A DNA stretch of 21,284 nt from HKST-UBA85 sp035654775 (lineage in GTDB: Bacteria > Bacteroidota > Bacteroidia > Flavobacteriales > Flavobacteriaceae). Within the stretch, counting starts at the first letter, position 1. The number at the start of each line of letters is the position of its first letter. The stretch covers positions 1 through 21,284 of the forward strand of contig DASRWB010000029.1 in NCBI GenBank assembly GCA_035654775.1, written 5' to 3'. The position numbers were made by a program, and so were the translations under genes. Below, piece by piece: positions 14,132 through 21,284 of the stretch. Under the pieces are notes generated by a model. The model saw nothing but the letters and a program-made list of their open reading frames with translations. It was not told the DNA's origin and ran no database searches.

Positions 14132-14806
14132 GTGAGCTATATTCTCAACATCGAAACTGCTACCACTAATTGTTCGGTCTCACTGTCAAAAAAGGGTAAA
14201 ACCCTTGCGTTAAAAGAAACCAACGACGCTACCTATTCGCATGCTGAAACCTTGCATGTTTACATTGCTGAAGTATTGGAAAGTGCACAAGTAGATTTTT
14301 CCCGACTTAATGCCGTTGCCGTGAGCAAAGGTCCGGGCTCTTATACAGGATTACGTATCGGAGTTTCTGCAGCCAAAGGCTTGTGTTTTGCACTTCATAT
14401 TCCTTTGATTTCTGTGCCTACATTGCAAAGTTTGGCAAGTCAGGTGAAACAGAATGATGGTGTCATTATTCCCTTACTTGACGCGCGCCGAATGGAAGTA
14501 TATGCAGCCGTTTTTGATGCAGCATACAAAGAAATAAGGGAAACTCAAGCTGAAATCATCACCGAAACTTCTTTTAGAGCGTATTTAAATACCGACAAGG
14601 TGTATTTTATTGGAAGCGGCGTTGAAAAAACGCAAACGGTACTCGCTCATCCCAACGCCCAATTTATTCAAGGAAAATATCCTTCAGCAGAAGAAATGAG
14701 CAAGCTGGCCTATGAAAAATATCAAAAAAACGACACCGAAGATGTCGCTTATTTTGAGCCCTACTATTTAAAAGATTTTATCGTGTTAAAATCCGCTAAA
14801 AAATAG
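14132..14806 (+). CDS. tsaB: tRNA threonylcarbamoyladenosine biosynthesis protein TsaB
   Basis: A 224-residue ASKHA-fold protein. The opening YILNIETATTNCSVSL, the YSHAETL segment (residues 35-41) and the block SKGPGSYTGLRIGVSAAKGL (65-84) are diagnostic. TsaB is the non-catalytic partner of TsaD that completes N6-threonylcarbamoyl-adenosine at position 37 of ANN-decoding tRNAs in the cytoplasm. The start is GTG at 14132, 2 bp after the adaptor stop; it fits the family N-terminus exactly. This housekeeping gene appears to ride on the export operon transcript. It converges with the MscS gene, and its stop lies in a shared hairpin. Confidence 0.95.
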   Translation: MSYILNIETATTNCSVSLSKKGKTLALKETNDATYSHAETLHVYIAEVLESAQVDFSRLNAVAVSKGPGSYTGLRIGVSAAKGLCFALHIPLISVPTLQSLASQVKQNDGVIIPLLDARRMEVYAAVFDAAYKEIRETQAEIITETSFRAYLNTDKVYFIGSGVEKTQTVLAHPNAQFIQGKYPSAEEMSKLAYEKYQKNDTEDVAYFEPYYLKDFIVLKSAKK

Positions 14807-14822
14807 TTTTATTTTTGGATTT
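14789..14822. terminator. Bidirectional terminator hairpin shared by tsaB and the MscS gene
   Basis: AAATCC (14789-14794) pairs with GGATTT (14817-14822) and AAAAATA (14799-14805) pairs with TATTTTT (14810-14816), with a GTTT loop and a 4-base bulge (GCTA) on the left arm. The stem covers the tsaB stop (14804-14806) and the complement of the MscS stop (14809-14811). It is A/T-rich, and each strand gives U-rich RNA near the stem end. Folding strength was judged by eye only. Confidence 0.5.
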
Positions 14823-15615
14823 CTACCTGATGTGGGTATGGTATTTCTATACCGGCAGCATCTAGTGCTTCTTTAACTTGTTCGGTAATATCAAAATACA
14901 CATCCCAGTAATCATCAGTAGAACACCAGGGTCTTACTGCAAAGTTTATGGAGCTGTCAGCCAAAGCCAAAACGTTTACCGTAGGTGTGGGTTCTTTCAA
15001 TATTTTAGGATGTGAAAGCAGTACATTTAATAAAACGTCTTTGGTTTTCTTAATATCAGAATCATACCCGACACCAAAAACCAAATCTACACGTCGTGTA
15101 CCTTGAGTAGTATAATTGATAATATTTCCGTTGGAGAGTGCTCCGTTAGGGATAATAATTTCTTTGTTGGAAAGTCCGATGAGTTTGGTGGTAAATATTT
15201 CAATTTCTTTCACCACACCCATTTCGCCTTGTGCTTCGATAAGGTCGCCTATTTTTATGGGTTTGAAAATCATGAGTAACACACCGCCGGCAAAATTACC
15301 CAGCGATCCCTGAAGTGCCATGCCAACGGCAAGTCCGGCAGCGGCAAGTATAGCCGCAAATGAAGTGGTTTCAACTCCCAGCTTGGCTAAAATGGCAAGA
15401 ACCAGTAAGATGCGCAAGGCCCATCCCAGTAAGTTGAGCAAGAATTTTTGTAAACTCTCGTCGTAATTCTGTTTGGTCATTACTTTTCGGGTGCCACTAA
15501 GCATTTTCTTGATAATCCAGGATCCTACAATCCAGATAATGATGGCACCTATTATTTTAACACCGTAATTGGCAGCTAGTTCAAGACCCATTTCGGTCCA
15601 TTTTTTGATATCCAT
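14809..15615 (-). CDS. Small-conductance mechanosensitive channel, MscS type
   Basis: A 268-residue channel close in length to E. coli MscS. Three membrane segments are visible (about 18-38, 60-80, 85-117). The pore helix reads AAAGLAVGMALQGSLGNFAG (91-110), the Gly/Ala-packed TM3 hallmark, followed by the beta domain (KIGDLIEAQGEMGVV), IIIPNGALSNGNIINYT and the C-terminal alpha/beta vestibule ending VEIQK. It opens under membrane tension to release solutes during osmotic downshock. The stop is 2 bp from the end of tsaB, on the other strand. I saw no convincing promoter in the 93 bp upstream. Confidence 0.94.
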   Translation of the reverse strand: MDIKKWTEMGLELAANYGVKIIGAIIIWIVGSWIIKKMLSGTRKVMTKQNYDESLQKFLLNLLGWALRILLVLAILAKLGVETTSFAAILAAAGLAVGMALQGSLGNFAGGVLLMIFKPIKIGDLIEAQGEMGVVKEIEIFTTKLIGLSNKEIIIPNGALSNGNIINYTTQGTRRVDLVFGVGYDSDIKKTKDVLLNVLLSHPKILKEPTPTVNVLALADSSINFAVRPWCSTDDYWDVYFDITEQVKEALDAAGIEIPYPHQVEIQK

Positions 15616-15634
15616 AGGTTGTGTTTTAGGTTAT

Positions 15635-15659
15635 AAAAAAAGCAACTCTCAGAGGAGTT
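15635..15659 (-). terminator. Small terminator-like hairpin after the DUF1304 gene
   Basis: On the minus strand AACTC (15659-15655) pairs with GAGTT (15648-15644) across a 6-base loop, and the next bases are GC and seven T (15641-15635). The 5-bp stem is short, so termination may be partial, letting some transcription read into the MscS gene. Confidence 0.5.
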
Positions 15660-15708
15660 TCCTCAAAATAGAATTTTAATTTAAAATGACAAAAAAATAA
15701 GCCTTAAT

Positions 15709-16077
15709 TTATAATATAAGCAGTATAACTGCCAGAATTGCCGGCAAAGACTGAATATAAAACAATTTCATATTTTTTGTGGAGTAGGCTCCGTAAAGAC
15801 CGGCAATAACAATACATGCCAAAAAGAAAAACGCCGCTCGGGTATCGCTGTAAAAAAGACTATAGAGTATACCCGCAGCCATAAAACCATTGTAAAGCCC
15901 TTGATTTGCGGCAAGCACTTTGGTTTCTTCGGCAAAGGCAACAGACTTCAGCCCAAACGCTTTTATCCCTTTGGGCTTGGTCCATAAAAACATTTCCAGG
16001 TATAAAAAATAAAAGTGTTCAAGAGCGATACTGCTTAACAGAATGATTTCAGCGGTAGTCATGAGTTGAACAGACAT
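15709..16077 (-). CDS. DUF1304 family membrane protein
   Basis: A 122-residue protein with four hydrophobic segments. The blocks EHFYFLYLEMFLW (19-31), FAEETKVLAANQGLYNGFMA and the small-residue-rich CIVIAGLYGAY match the DUF1304 family, a small four-helix inner-membrane protein of unknown function. The first ATG is used; a second at codon 6 (MTTAE) is also possible. It lies 33 bp downstream of dodecin on the same strand and may be co-transcribed with it. Confidence 0.88.
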   Translation of the reverse strand: MSVQLMTTAEIILLSSIALEHFYFLYLEMFLWTKPKGIKAFGLKSVAFAEETKVLAANQGLYNGFMAAGILYSLFYSDTRAAFFFLACIVIAGLYGAYSTKNMKLFYIQSLPAILAVILLIL

Positions 16078-16110
16078 TTTTATACGGGTAAATCAGGTGA
16101 AGAGTAAAAA

Positions 16111-16311
16111 TTAATTCACTTCAAAAGTGATTTTCACATTTACCCTGAACTGGGTTACATTATCTCCTGAAACTACTGCACTTTGTTCGTTTACGTAAAC
16201 CGAACGAATGTTTTTGACGGTTTTTGAAGCCTCTTTTACAGCATTTCGGGTGGCTTCTTCCCAACTTTTGTCGGAATTAGCCAATACTTCGATTACTTTT
16301 AATACGGCCAT
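16111..16311 (-). CDS. Dodecin, flavin-binding storage protein
   Basis: A 66-residue protein matching dodecin end to end: LKVIEVLANSDKSWEEATRN, EASKTVKNIRSVYVNEQSAV and FRVNVKITFEV. The conserved Trp of the flavin-binding site is in KSWEE (residue 17), and the downstream Gln of the same site is plausibly that in YVNEQ or TQFRV. Dodecins assemble as hollow dodecamers in the cytoplasm that store or buffer flavins. It lies 73 bp after the NifU-family gene and 33 bp before the DUF1304 gene. Confidence 0.95.
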   Translation of the reverse strand: MAVLKVIEVLANSDKSWEEATRNAVKEASKTVKNIRSVYVNEQSAVVSGDNVTQFRVNVKITFEVN

Positions 16312-16367
16312 AAGTATAGATTTAAAAAATTAAACATGCTTAAAGTTACGTATTTTATTCGAGACCG

Positions 16368-16390
16368 AAAAGGGTAAAAACCGGTTACCC
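16368..16390 (-). terminator. Weak hairpin at the end of the NifU-family gene
   Basis: On the minus strand GGGTAA (16390-16385, which includes the stop codon) pairs with TTACCC (16377-16372) across seven bases, followed by a short T-run (to 16368) before CGG. The stem is only 6 bp and the T-run short, so termination is doubtful. Confidence 0.35.
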
Positions 16391-17272
16391 GTTAACAGCA
16401 TCTACAGCGGCTACTTTGTCTTTGAGCATTTCTTTCAGAATAGATTCAATACCGTTTTTTAACGTAAAGGTAGACGAAGGGCAACCACTACAGGCTCCTT
16501 GCAGAATCACCTTTACGGTTTTGTTTTCCGGATTGTACGATTCAAATTGAATGTTGCCGCCATCGCTGGCCACGGCGGGTTTTACATATTCATCCAAAAT
16601 CGAAATAATTTCTCTTGAAGTGTCGTCAAGCGCCGTTGGCTCCGGGTTTTGTGCAGCTGTGTTTTTTACCGGGGCAGGAGCAGATACAGCATCGTTTCCT
16701 TCTTCAATAAACTCCTTGATAAGGGTTCGTATTTCCATAGCTACGTCTTCCCAGGAAGTAACGTCGTACTTGGTTATGGAAACAAAGTTTTCATCTATAA
16801 AAACATTCTTAACAAAAGGCAAATAAAACAATCGCGTAGCCAAGGGTGAAGATTTTGCTTCTTCTATACTGGTAAATTCATGGGTTTGCGTTACCAGCTT
16901 TTTGTTGGCTACAAACTTCATGGCGGCGGGATTAGGTGTGCTTTCGGCATATACGGTAACAGGGACTTTTTTACCCGTCAGGGTTTTTGTGGTTATTACG
17001 CCGTTGTTGTTTAAATAAGCTTCAATTTGAGCAGCCACTTCCTCGGCAACAGCTTCCCATTCCACAATATTGTATTTTTCAACAGCCACAAAGTTGCTGG
17101 CAATGTAAACTTTTTTAACAAAAGGCAGGTAAAACAACTGCTGTGCAAGTGGCGAATCCTTTGCCTCATCAATATTGGCAAACTCCAAACGCTCATTTTT
17201 TAATAAAAATTGAGAAGACTCAAACTTAACAATAGAAGGATTTGAAGTGTTTTTTATAGTTATTTTATGCAT
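16385..17272 (-). CDS. NifU-family Fe-S scaffold with two Nfu N-terminal domains
   Basis: A 295-residue cytoplasmic protein. Two tandem Nfu_N domains are visible: residues ~4-88 (SNPSIVKFESSQFLL, SPLAQQLFYLPFVKKVYI) and ~106-192 (STPNPAAMKFVANKKLV, SSPLATRLFYLPFVKNVFID). A polar linker follows, then the C-terminal NifU domain with GACSGCPSSTFTLKNGIE, the cluster-binding CxxC being C261 and C264. Such proteins carry Fe-S clusters to target enzymes. Most Nfu proteins have one N-terminal domain; here it is duplicated. A -7 box lies 18 bp upstream of the ATG. Confidence 0.93.
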   Translation of the reverse strand: MHKITIKNTSNPSIVKFESSQFLLKNERLEFANIDEAKDSPLAQQLFYLPFVKKVYIASNFVAVEKYNIVEWEAVAEEVAAQIEAYLNNNGVITTKTLTGKKVPVTVYAESTPNPAAMKFVANKKLVTQTHEFTSIEEAKSSPLATRLFYLPFVKNVFIDENFVSITKYDVTSWEDVAMEIRTLIKEFIEEGNDAVSAPAPVKNTAAQNPEPTALDDTSREIISILDEYVKPAVASDGGNIQFESYNPENKTVKVILQGACSGCPSSTFTLKNGIESILKEMLKDKVAAVDAVNG

Positions 17273-17290
17273 AAAAAGTCATATTTTTTA

Positions 17291-17298
17291 CAAAAATA
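17291..17298 (-). promoter_or_regulatory. -7 box of the NifU-family gene
   Basis: The minus strand reads TATTTTTG, an exact TAnnTTTG match, ending 18 bp before the ATG (17272). No -33 TTG lies at normal spacing. It is back-to-back with the box at 17323-17330 in an 81-bp divergent region. Confidence 0.5.
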
Positions 17299-17322
17299 GC
17301 AAAAGAAATGCAGGCTAATGCA

Positions 17323-17330
17323 TATATTTG
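17323..17330 (+). promoter_or_regulatory. -7 box of the large secreted protein gene
   Basis: TATATTTG matches TAnnTTTG exactly and ends 23 bp before the proposed GTG start at 17354. No -33 TTG is present at normal spacing. Confidence 0.5.
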
Positions 17331-17353
17331 AGTTCAATATTTTAAAATTAATT

Positions 17354-20300
17354 GTGAAAAAGCAGGTTTTTTTAATGCTCTTCCTTATGGGGAGTACAAT
17401 TTTATTTTCTCAAAATGTAACGGTAGACCAAACAACCTATACTGTTGAAGAGCTAGTAACAGATGTATTAATAGATAGCCCATGTGCCGAAGTTAGCAAT
17501 ATAACTTGGTCTACAGGCACAAATTTTGGACAGGTTAATGGAATAGGTTATTTTAACTCAAATGGAGGTTCTTTTCCATTTGAAGAAGGTATCATCTTGT
17601 CTTCTGGTAATGCAGCTAGCGCCGGAGGACCTAATACAAATGGAGGATTAACCTCAGGAGCCGGATGGCCTGGAGATGCTGACTTGAATGCTGCTGTAGG
17701 AGTGACAACAAATGATGCTTCTCTAATAGAATTTGATTTTGTCCCTTTGTCAAATCATATCAGCTTTGATTTTATAATGGCATCAGAAGAGTATGGAAGT
17801 GGATTTGAGTGTACTTTTTCAGATGCTTTTGCTTTCTTGTTGACTGATTCTTTGGGAAATACAACTAATTTAGCTGTTTTGCCAGGGACAACAACACCAA
17901 TTTTAGTAACTAATATACATGGCGATTTATACTGCCCAACAGCAGAAAATGAAGAATATTTTGGAGGCTATATACCTATTGGAGCAGAACCTATAGAGCT
18001 TGATGGTATGACTACAGTTTTCACAGCCCAAGCAGATGTAAATCCCGGGGAAACATATCATATCAAATTAGTTATGGCAGATGAAGGAGATTCACTGTTA
18101 GACGCTGTAGTTTTCCTGGAAGCCGGCAGTTTTAATATTGGAGGCGATTTAGGAGAAGATTTAACCATTGCTGCCGGAACCGCCGGTTGTATAGGAAGCA
18201 CCTTAACACTGGACACCCAAGCACCTACCTTGCAACACGTTTGGTATGCCAACGGTGAAGAAGTAATTGGCAATACCAGTTCGCAACTGGTAGTTACTGA
18301 ACCCGGTTATTATCAGGTAGAGGTTATCTTTTCCGGACTATGTCAGTACACCGATGCCATTATTGTTGAATTTCTACCTGTACCTTATATCAGCAGTATT
18401 GCCGATCTTTCCGAATGTGATATCGGAGCCGCAACTACATTTGATTTAACTGAAAATAACAGTTTGGTTTTAGGCTCTCAAAATGCCGGAAACTATGAGA
18501 TTACCTACCACGAAACGCAAGAAGATGCAGATAATGATGAATCTCCCATTGCCTCACCCGGGGACTATCCCGGAACCGATGGTCAGGTTATCTATGTACG
18601 TATTGAAGATGGTTTTACCGGTAATTGTTACAGTACGGCTTCCTTTACCCTTAGCCTAATTCCTATGGAAGACCCAAGTTTCACACTGGCACCTACCTGT
18701 GACGGAGCTACAGCTACAGTTACGGGTACAACAGGCGGAACCTTTGCTTTTGATCCGGATTTATCAGACGGTGCACTGATTAATACAGGCACAGGTGATA
18801 TTACGAATGCCGTACCCGGAGAAACCTATACCGTGAGATATACTACGCCGGGAATATGTTCAGCTAGTGACACACAAACCGTTACGGTTTATATCACACC
18901 CACGGTAGACGCTCCATCAGACATCACCGCCTGCAATGAATACGCCTTACCGGCATTGTCTAACGGCACCTATTACACCGGCGCCGGCGGTACCGGCACG
19001 ATGTTAGCCGCGGGCGATATAATCACCAGCACGCAAACCCTGTATGTCTACGCAGAAACCGGCACCACGCCGAACTGTTTTGCAGAAAACAGTTTTGAGG
19101 TCACCATTAACCCCTTACCGGCAGTAATATCGCCTACACCCTTAATTGTGTGTGACGATGCACTGCAAGACGGCTTTACGGCGATAGATTTACGCGTAAA
19201 AGATGCAGAAATAACCGGAGGCAATTCAACCTATGCGGTAAGCTACCATTTAACCCAGGCCTTTGCAGAAGCAGGCACACCGGCACTTGGAATACCCTAT
19301 ACCAATGAATCCAACCCCCAGACCGTATATGTACGGGTAGAAGACACGATCACAGGTTGTCATTCGACCACGACCTTGGAGTTACAAGTAGGAGGAGCGA
19401 TATCGGTAACCCCGCCATCGGCTTTAACCTTTTGTGATCCGGACAATGACGGTTTTGGAGCGTTTGATTTAGAGCAGGCAACACCGGAGATAACCGGAGG
19501 CAATCCGGATTTGGAAGTAACCTATCACGAGACCATAACCAATGCGGAGAACAATGTGTTGCCTTTAGAGAGTCCGTATGCCAATATTGTAGATTACCAG
19601 CAAACCCTTTGGGTACGAGTAGAGAACACAGCCATTACAACATCATGTCCCACGATAGTGGCATTGCAACTGATAGTCAATGACACGCCGGATATAGTTG
19701 AACCCAGTCCGCTAATACTGTGTGACGATGACACAGACGGCTACGGAGTGTTTAATTTGACGGATAAGAATACGGAGATTTTGAACGGGCTGGATCCGGT
19801 ACGCTATATAGTAAGCTATTACGAAACCGAAGCGGACGCAGAAGTACCCACAGGAGCAATTTCTACACCGGAGAGTTACATCAACACTGAATCCGGCACA
19901 CAAACTGTTTGGGTTCGAGTAGATGATACCGACAATGGATGTTACCGCATAATACCCTTAGAGTTAATTGTAAACACGCTGCCTTTAGCAACACAACCCA
20001 CACCTTTGGAACTGTGTGATGATGAAGTCGCCGATGAGATTACGGTATTTGATTTAACAGAGAAGAATGAAGAGATTATAGCCGGCAATACGGTATCGGT
20101 AGCTGTCGACTACTATGAAACTCAGGCAGCAGCTCTGGCAGGTATCGGCGCGATAGATCCGGCGGACACCTATACCAACACAGCCGTAAACGGTAATCCA
20201 CCAAACCCTCAAACATTATTTGTACGGGTAACAGATACCAATACCGGATGTTTTGCGTTAACTACGTTAACCATTCGTGTATTACCCAATCCGACGCCTA

Positions 20301-21284
20301 CACAGAATTTAGCACCTTTGGAGTTGTGTGATGACACCAATTCGGGAGATATGACAGAAGAATTTGATTTAACCGGTCAAGAAACCCTTTTACTCAATGG
20401 AGAAGCCGGAGTAAGTCCGACCTACCACGAGAGTTTATCCGATGCAGAAACGGGCGAAAATGCTATAGCCACACCGGGCGCCTACACTAACATCAGCAGT
20501 CCGCAGACCATATACATACGCGTGACCAATGACACTACGGGCTGTTATACGATAGTAACTCTGAGCCTTACGGTACATCCGGTACCGGCAAACATGCTGT
20601 CAGACACATATGTATTGTGTATAGACACCAACGGAACCGAAGTAGTAGGCACACCGATATTGGATACAGGATTAAGTTCGTCAGATTACAGTTTTCAATG
20701 GAGCTATGAAGGCATAGTACAAACAGGAGCCACAGGACCCACGTATGAAGCCACAGCGACAGGAGCCTATAGTGTATGGGTAACCGACAACCTTAGTGGT
20801 TGCAGTGTAGCGTTCACCACGGAAGTAATAGAGAGTTCACCACCGGTAGTTACTGCCGAGGTAACCACAGAAGCCTTTGCCGACACCCATATAATAGAAG
20901 TTACGGCAACCGGCACAGGAAGTTCCAGTGTATTTGAATACAGTTTAGACAACGGGCCATGGCAAGAGAGTAACATCTTTAGTGGCGTATCACCGGGTTC
21001 ACATGAAATCCGTGCCAGAGACATTAACGGATGTGGATGGGGAATTGCAGAAGTTTTTGTGATGGATTACCCGCCGTATTTCACGCCCAATGGAGATGGA
21101 TATCACGACACTTGGAACATTTATGGAATAGAGAGTCAAATAAATGCAAAAATTTATATCTTTGACCGTTATGGAAAGCTATTGAAACAGTTAAGTCCAA
21201 CAGGATCGGGCTGGGATGGAATGTACAACGGAGAACCCTTGCCAAGCAGTGATTATTGGTTTACTGTGGAATATTACGAGCCGG
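17354..21284 (+). CDS. Large secreted T9SS type B protein with choice-of-anchor L-like domain and Cys-paired repeats (3' end missing)
   Basis: An open frame of 1310 codons with no stop, running off the right edge. I read it codon by codon and found no frameshift. The start is GTG at 17354, giving a signal peptide (MKKQVFLMLFLMGSTILFSQ). Domains in order: a choice-of-anchor L-like domain (~residues 36-270: WSTGTNFG, GIILSSGNA, FDFIMASEEYGSG, FSDAFAFLL, IKLVMADEGDS); an Ig/PKD-like segment (HVWYANGEEV, EPGYYQVEV); a diverged repeat; two further beta-rich units; five related repeats (19109-20580); another Ig-like unit (YSFQWSYEG); and the gliding/T9SS type B C-terminal domain (FTPNGDGYHD, IYIFDRYGKLL, GWDGMYNGEPLPSSDYWFTV). 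Type B proteins leave through the type IX secretion system and are released or cell-surface attached. An adhesin or surface-structural role is inference. Probably only a few tens of codons are missing. Confidence 0.92.
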   Translation, partial: MKKQVFLMLFLMGSTILFSQNVTVDQTTYTVEELVTDVLIDSPCAEVSNITWSTGTNFGQVNGIGYFNSNGGSFPFEEGIILSSGNAASAGGPNTNGGLTSGAGWPGDADLNAAVGVTTNDASLIEFDFVPLSNHISFDFIMASEEYGSGFECTFSDAFAFLLTDSLGNTTNLAVLPGTTTPILVTNIHGDLYCPTAENEEYFGGYIPIGAEPIELDGMTTVFTAQADVNPGETYHIKLVMADEGDSLLDAVVFLEAGSFNIGGDLGEDLTIAAGTAGCIGSTLTLDTQAPTLQHVWYANGEEVIGNTSSQLVVTEPGYYQVEVIFSGLCQYTDAIIVEFLPVPYISSIADLSECDIGAATTFDLTENNSLVLGSQNAGNYEITYHETQEDADNDESPIASPGDYPGTDGQVIYVRIEDGFTGNCYSTASFTLSLIPMEDPSFTLAPTCDGATATVTGTTGGTFAFDPDLSDGALINTGTGDITNAVPGETYTVRYTTPGICSASDTQTVTVYITPTVDAPSDITACNEYALPALSNGTYYTGAGGTGTMLAAGDIITSTQTLYVYAETGTTPNCFAENSFEVTINPLPAVISPTPLIVCDDALQDGFTAIDLRVKDAEITGGNSTYAVSYHLTQAFAEAGTPALGIPYTNESNPQTVYVRVEDTITGCHSTTTLELQVGGAISVTPPSALTFCDPDNDGFGAFDLEQATPEITGGNPDLEVTYHETITNAENNVLPLESPYANIVDYQQTLWVRVENTAITTSCPTIVALQLIVNDTPDIVEPSPLILCDDDTDGYGVFNLTDKNTEILNGLDPVRYIVSYYETEADAEVPTGAISTPESYINTESGTQTVWVRVDDTDNGCYRIIPLELIVNTLPLATQPTPLELCDDEVADEITVFDLTEKNEEIIAGNTVSVAVDYYETQAAALAGIGAIDPADTYTNTAVNGNPPNPQTLFVRVTDTNTGCFALTTLTIRVLPNPTPTQNLAPLELCDDTNSGDMTEEFDLTGQETLLLNGEAGVSPTYHESLSDAETGENAIATPGAYTNISSPQTIYIRVTNDTTGCYTIVTLSLTVHPVPANMLSDTYVLCIDTNGTEVVGTPILDTGLSSSDYSFQWSYEGIVQTGATGPTYEATATGAYSVWVTDNLSGCSVAFTTEVIESSPPVVTAEVTTEAFADTHIIEVTATGTGSSSVFEYSLDNGPWQESNIFSGVSPGSHEIRARDINGCGWGIAEVFVMDYPPYFTPNGDGYHDTWNIYGIESQINAKIYIFDRYGKLLKQLSPTGSGWDGMYNGEPLPSSDYWFTVEYYEP
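19109..20580 (+). repeat. Five protein-level repeats of 94-104 residues, each with a Cys pair
   Basis: The first conserved Cys codon of each unit is at 19151, 19433, 19721, 20015 and 20327, giving spacings of 94, 96, 98 and 104 residues. The rough consensus is PTPLxLCDDxxDGxxxFDL, then EIxxGN, SYYETxADAE, PxxYxN, QTVWVRVxDTxTGCxxxxxL. Each unit has one Cys in CDD (CDP in the second) and one late in the unit, usually in TGC, as if for an intradomain disulfide. A more diverged unit has its first Cys at 18416. The nucleotide sequences have diverged, so these are old duplications. I do not know a family name for them. Confidence 0.85.
21071..21284 (+). other. Type B T9SS/gliding C-terminal domain, cut by the window edge
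   Basis: PPYFTPNGDGYHDTW opens the domain, followed by IYIFDRYGKLLKQL and GWDGMYNGEPLPSSDYWF, the standard blocks of the gliding-associated C-terminal domain that type IX secretion recognises. Complete versions usually end within a few tens of residues of the YWFTV block, so the stop should lie just outside the window. Confidence 0.92.

Noticed and set aside
17323..17356. Reading the large gene as starting at the later ATGs (codons 8 or 12)
   Set aside because: Those would remove the basic N-terminus of the signal peptide (KKQ); GTG at 17354 gives a complete one.
18058..21024. Antisense ORFs inside the large secreted protein
   Set aside because: Low-complexity mirror translations of repeat codons; the plus-strand frame is continuous and domain-bearing throughout.

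Overview
The window looks like chromosomal DNA of a member of the Flavobacteriaceae (Bacteroidota). The evidence is: several exact matches to the Bacteroidota -7 promoter box TAnnTTTG; a large secreted protein with a choice-of-anchor L-like domain and a type B gliding/T9SS C-terminal domain; a flavobacterial-style cytochrome oxidase maturation cluster; dodecin; and a NifU-family protein with two Nfu N-terminal domains. The assignment rests on recognition by eye, with no database search. I saw no rRNA, tRNA, CRISPR array, transposase or phage gene.

Layout. (1) 1-1500: the 5' end of recQ (minus strand) runs off the left edge. It is followed by a five-copy array of a ~123-bp unit (125-690), a GxxExxY-family gene (minus), a GGCGC-rich inverted repeat, and a short ssb paralogue (minus). 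(2) 1500-6913: a ~300-bp gene-free stretch carries a good promoter. It drives a heme-copper oxidase block of cyoE (heme O synthase), two tandem subunit III genes and a subunit IV-like gene, closed by a strong intrinsic terminator at 4780-4810. Right after it comes a second, tightly overlapping block: an SCO-like protein that has lost its copper ligands, a true SCO copper chaperone, a DUF420/CtaM-like membrane protein, and a 73-residue membrane protein with a CxxC pair. Both blocks plausibly serve assembly of one cytochrome c oxidase. The catalytic subunits I and II are not in the window. (3) 7044-14129: a six-gene MacAB/TolC-type export operon, in the order ATPase, permease, permease, adaptor, outer-membrane channel, second adaptor. 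tsaB (tRNA t6A modification) is attached 2 bp downstream. (4) 14809-17272, minus strand: an MscS-type channel, a DUF1304 membrane protein, dodecin, and a NifU-family Fe-S protein. tsaB and the MscS gene converge with a 2-bp gap and share one hairpin. (5) 17354-end, plus strand: a secreted repeat protein of more than 1310 residues that is open at the right edge, probably only a few tens of codons short of its stop.

The most interesting points are the array next to the GxxExxY gene, whose copies alternate as if duplicated as dimers; the apparent pseudo-SCO next to the real SCO; two genes whose start codon lies only four bases after a perfect -7 box (possible leaderless mRNAs); the shared hairpin over two stop codons; and the composition break inside the large surface protein. 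None of these amounts to a proven new system; the array/GxxExxY region is the best candidate for one.
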